Part shown: piece by piece, positions 5,514 to 5,566 of the stretch
How the letters are laid out: every line of letters starts with the position of its first letter
How positions within the stretch are numbered: position 1 is the stretch's first letter
DNA from: Flaviramulus sp.
GTDB taxonomy: Bacteria; Bacteroidota; Bacteroidia; Flavobacteriales; Flavobacteriaceae
Direction of reading: 5' to 3'
Length of the DNA: 5,566 nt
Assembly (NCBI GenBank): GCA_023255235.1
Contig: JALRJA010000424.1
Location: forward strand, 1-5,566
Translations under genes and position numbers: made by a program
The notes under the pieces: generated by a model
What the model saw: the letters and a program-made list of their open reading frames with translations, nothing else
Told to the model about the DNA's origin: nothing
Databases searched by the model: none

Positions 5514-5566
5514 AATCTTACTTCTATATTATTTTCTTTTAATGCTTTTTTTAATTCTAAGATTGG
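5510..5566 (-). CDS. hisF: Imidazole glycerol phosphate synthase cyclase subunit HisF, C-terminal fragment
   Basis: The open frame running in from the right edge encodes PILELKKALKENNIEVRL and then TGA at 5512-5510. This matches the usual HisF C-terminus (a last helix followed by a NNIEVRL-like end). HisF with HisH makes imidazole glycerol phosphate, and in Bacteroidota hisF is commonly followed directly by hisIE. The stop overlaps the hisIE start by four bases (ATGA). Only 18 codons are inside the window, so the call rests on the C-terminal signature and the operon context. Confidence 0.8.
   Translation of the reverse strand, partial: PILELKKALKENNIEVRL

Noticed and set aside
1..5566. CRISPR array, toxin-antitoxin pair, phage or defence cassette, tRNA or rRNA genes
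   Set aside because: No regularly spaced repeats, no paired small overlapping genes, no recognisable defence or mobile-element proteins, and no tRNA-like cloverleaf or rRNA segments were seen on either strand.

Overview
The window is strongly A+T-rich with tightly packed genes and almost no Shine-Dalgarno sequences. Where promoters can be guessed, they resemble the Bacteroidota type (TTG around -33, TAnnTTTG around -7). The protein set (flavobacterial-style LeuC, HisF-HisIE, a divergent TruA paralogue, DUF72, DUF2461 and two small orphan families) points to a member of the Flavobacteriaceae, probably marine. This placement is by recognition, not by a search.

Layout from left to right. (1) Positions 6-1208, minus strand: leuC, the large subunit of isopropylmalate isomerase. 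It is broken: the frame stops at 6-8 after a non-homologous tail, so the C-terminal region with two of the three iron-sulfur cysteines is missing. (2) Positions 1209-1439: a leader of about 230 bases with a plausible minus-strand promoter and a possible pairing over a purine-rich ribosome-binding-like sequence. (3) Positions 1440-2309, minus strand: a DUF72 (YecE-like) protein. (4) Positions 2420-2836, plus strand: a 138-residue conserved protein of unknown function, divergent from the DUF72 gene. (5) Positions 4342 down to 2833, minus strand: a TruA-family pseudouridine synthase followed by a DUF2461 protein, probably one transcript. The DUF2461 gene converges on the 138-residue gene so closely that their stop codons share TTAA. 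(6) Positions 4441-4860, plus strand: a small four-helix membrane protein, divergent from truA. (7) Positions 4879-4924: a strong bidirectional terminator. (8) Positions 5566 down to 4920, minus strand: the last 18 codons of hisF overlapping hisIE by ATGA, which is the end of a histidine biosynthesis operon.

Functionally this is mostly chromosomal housekeeping: amino acid biosynthesis at both ends (leucine on the left, histidine on the right), and between them tRNA modification plus several poorly characterised small genes. I see no transposase, integrase, CRISPR array, phage gene, defence cassette, rRNA or tRNA. The main anomaly is the truncated leuC at the left edge. The second is the divergent active-site context of the TruA paralogue. 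I did not find convincing evidence of a new multi-gene system.
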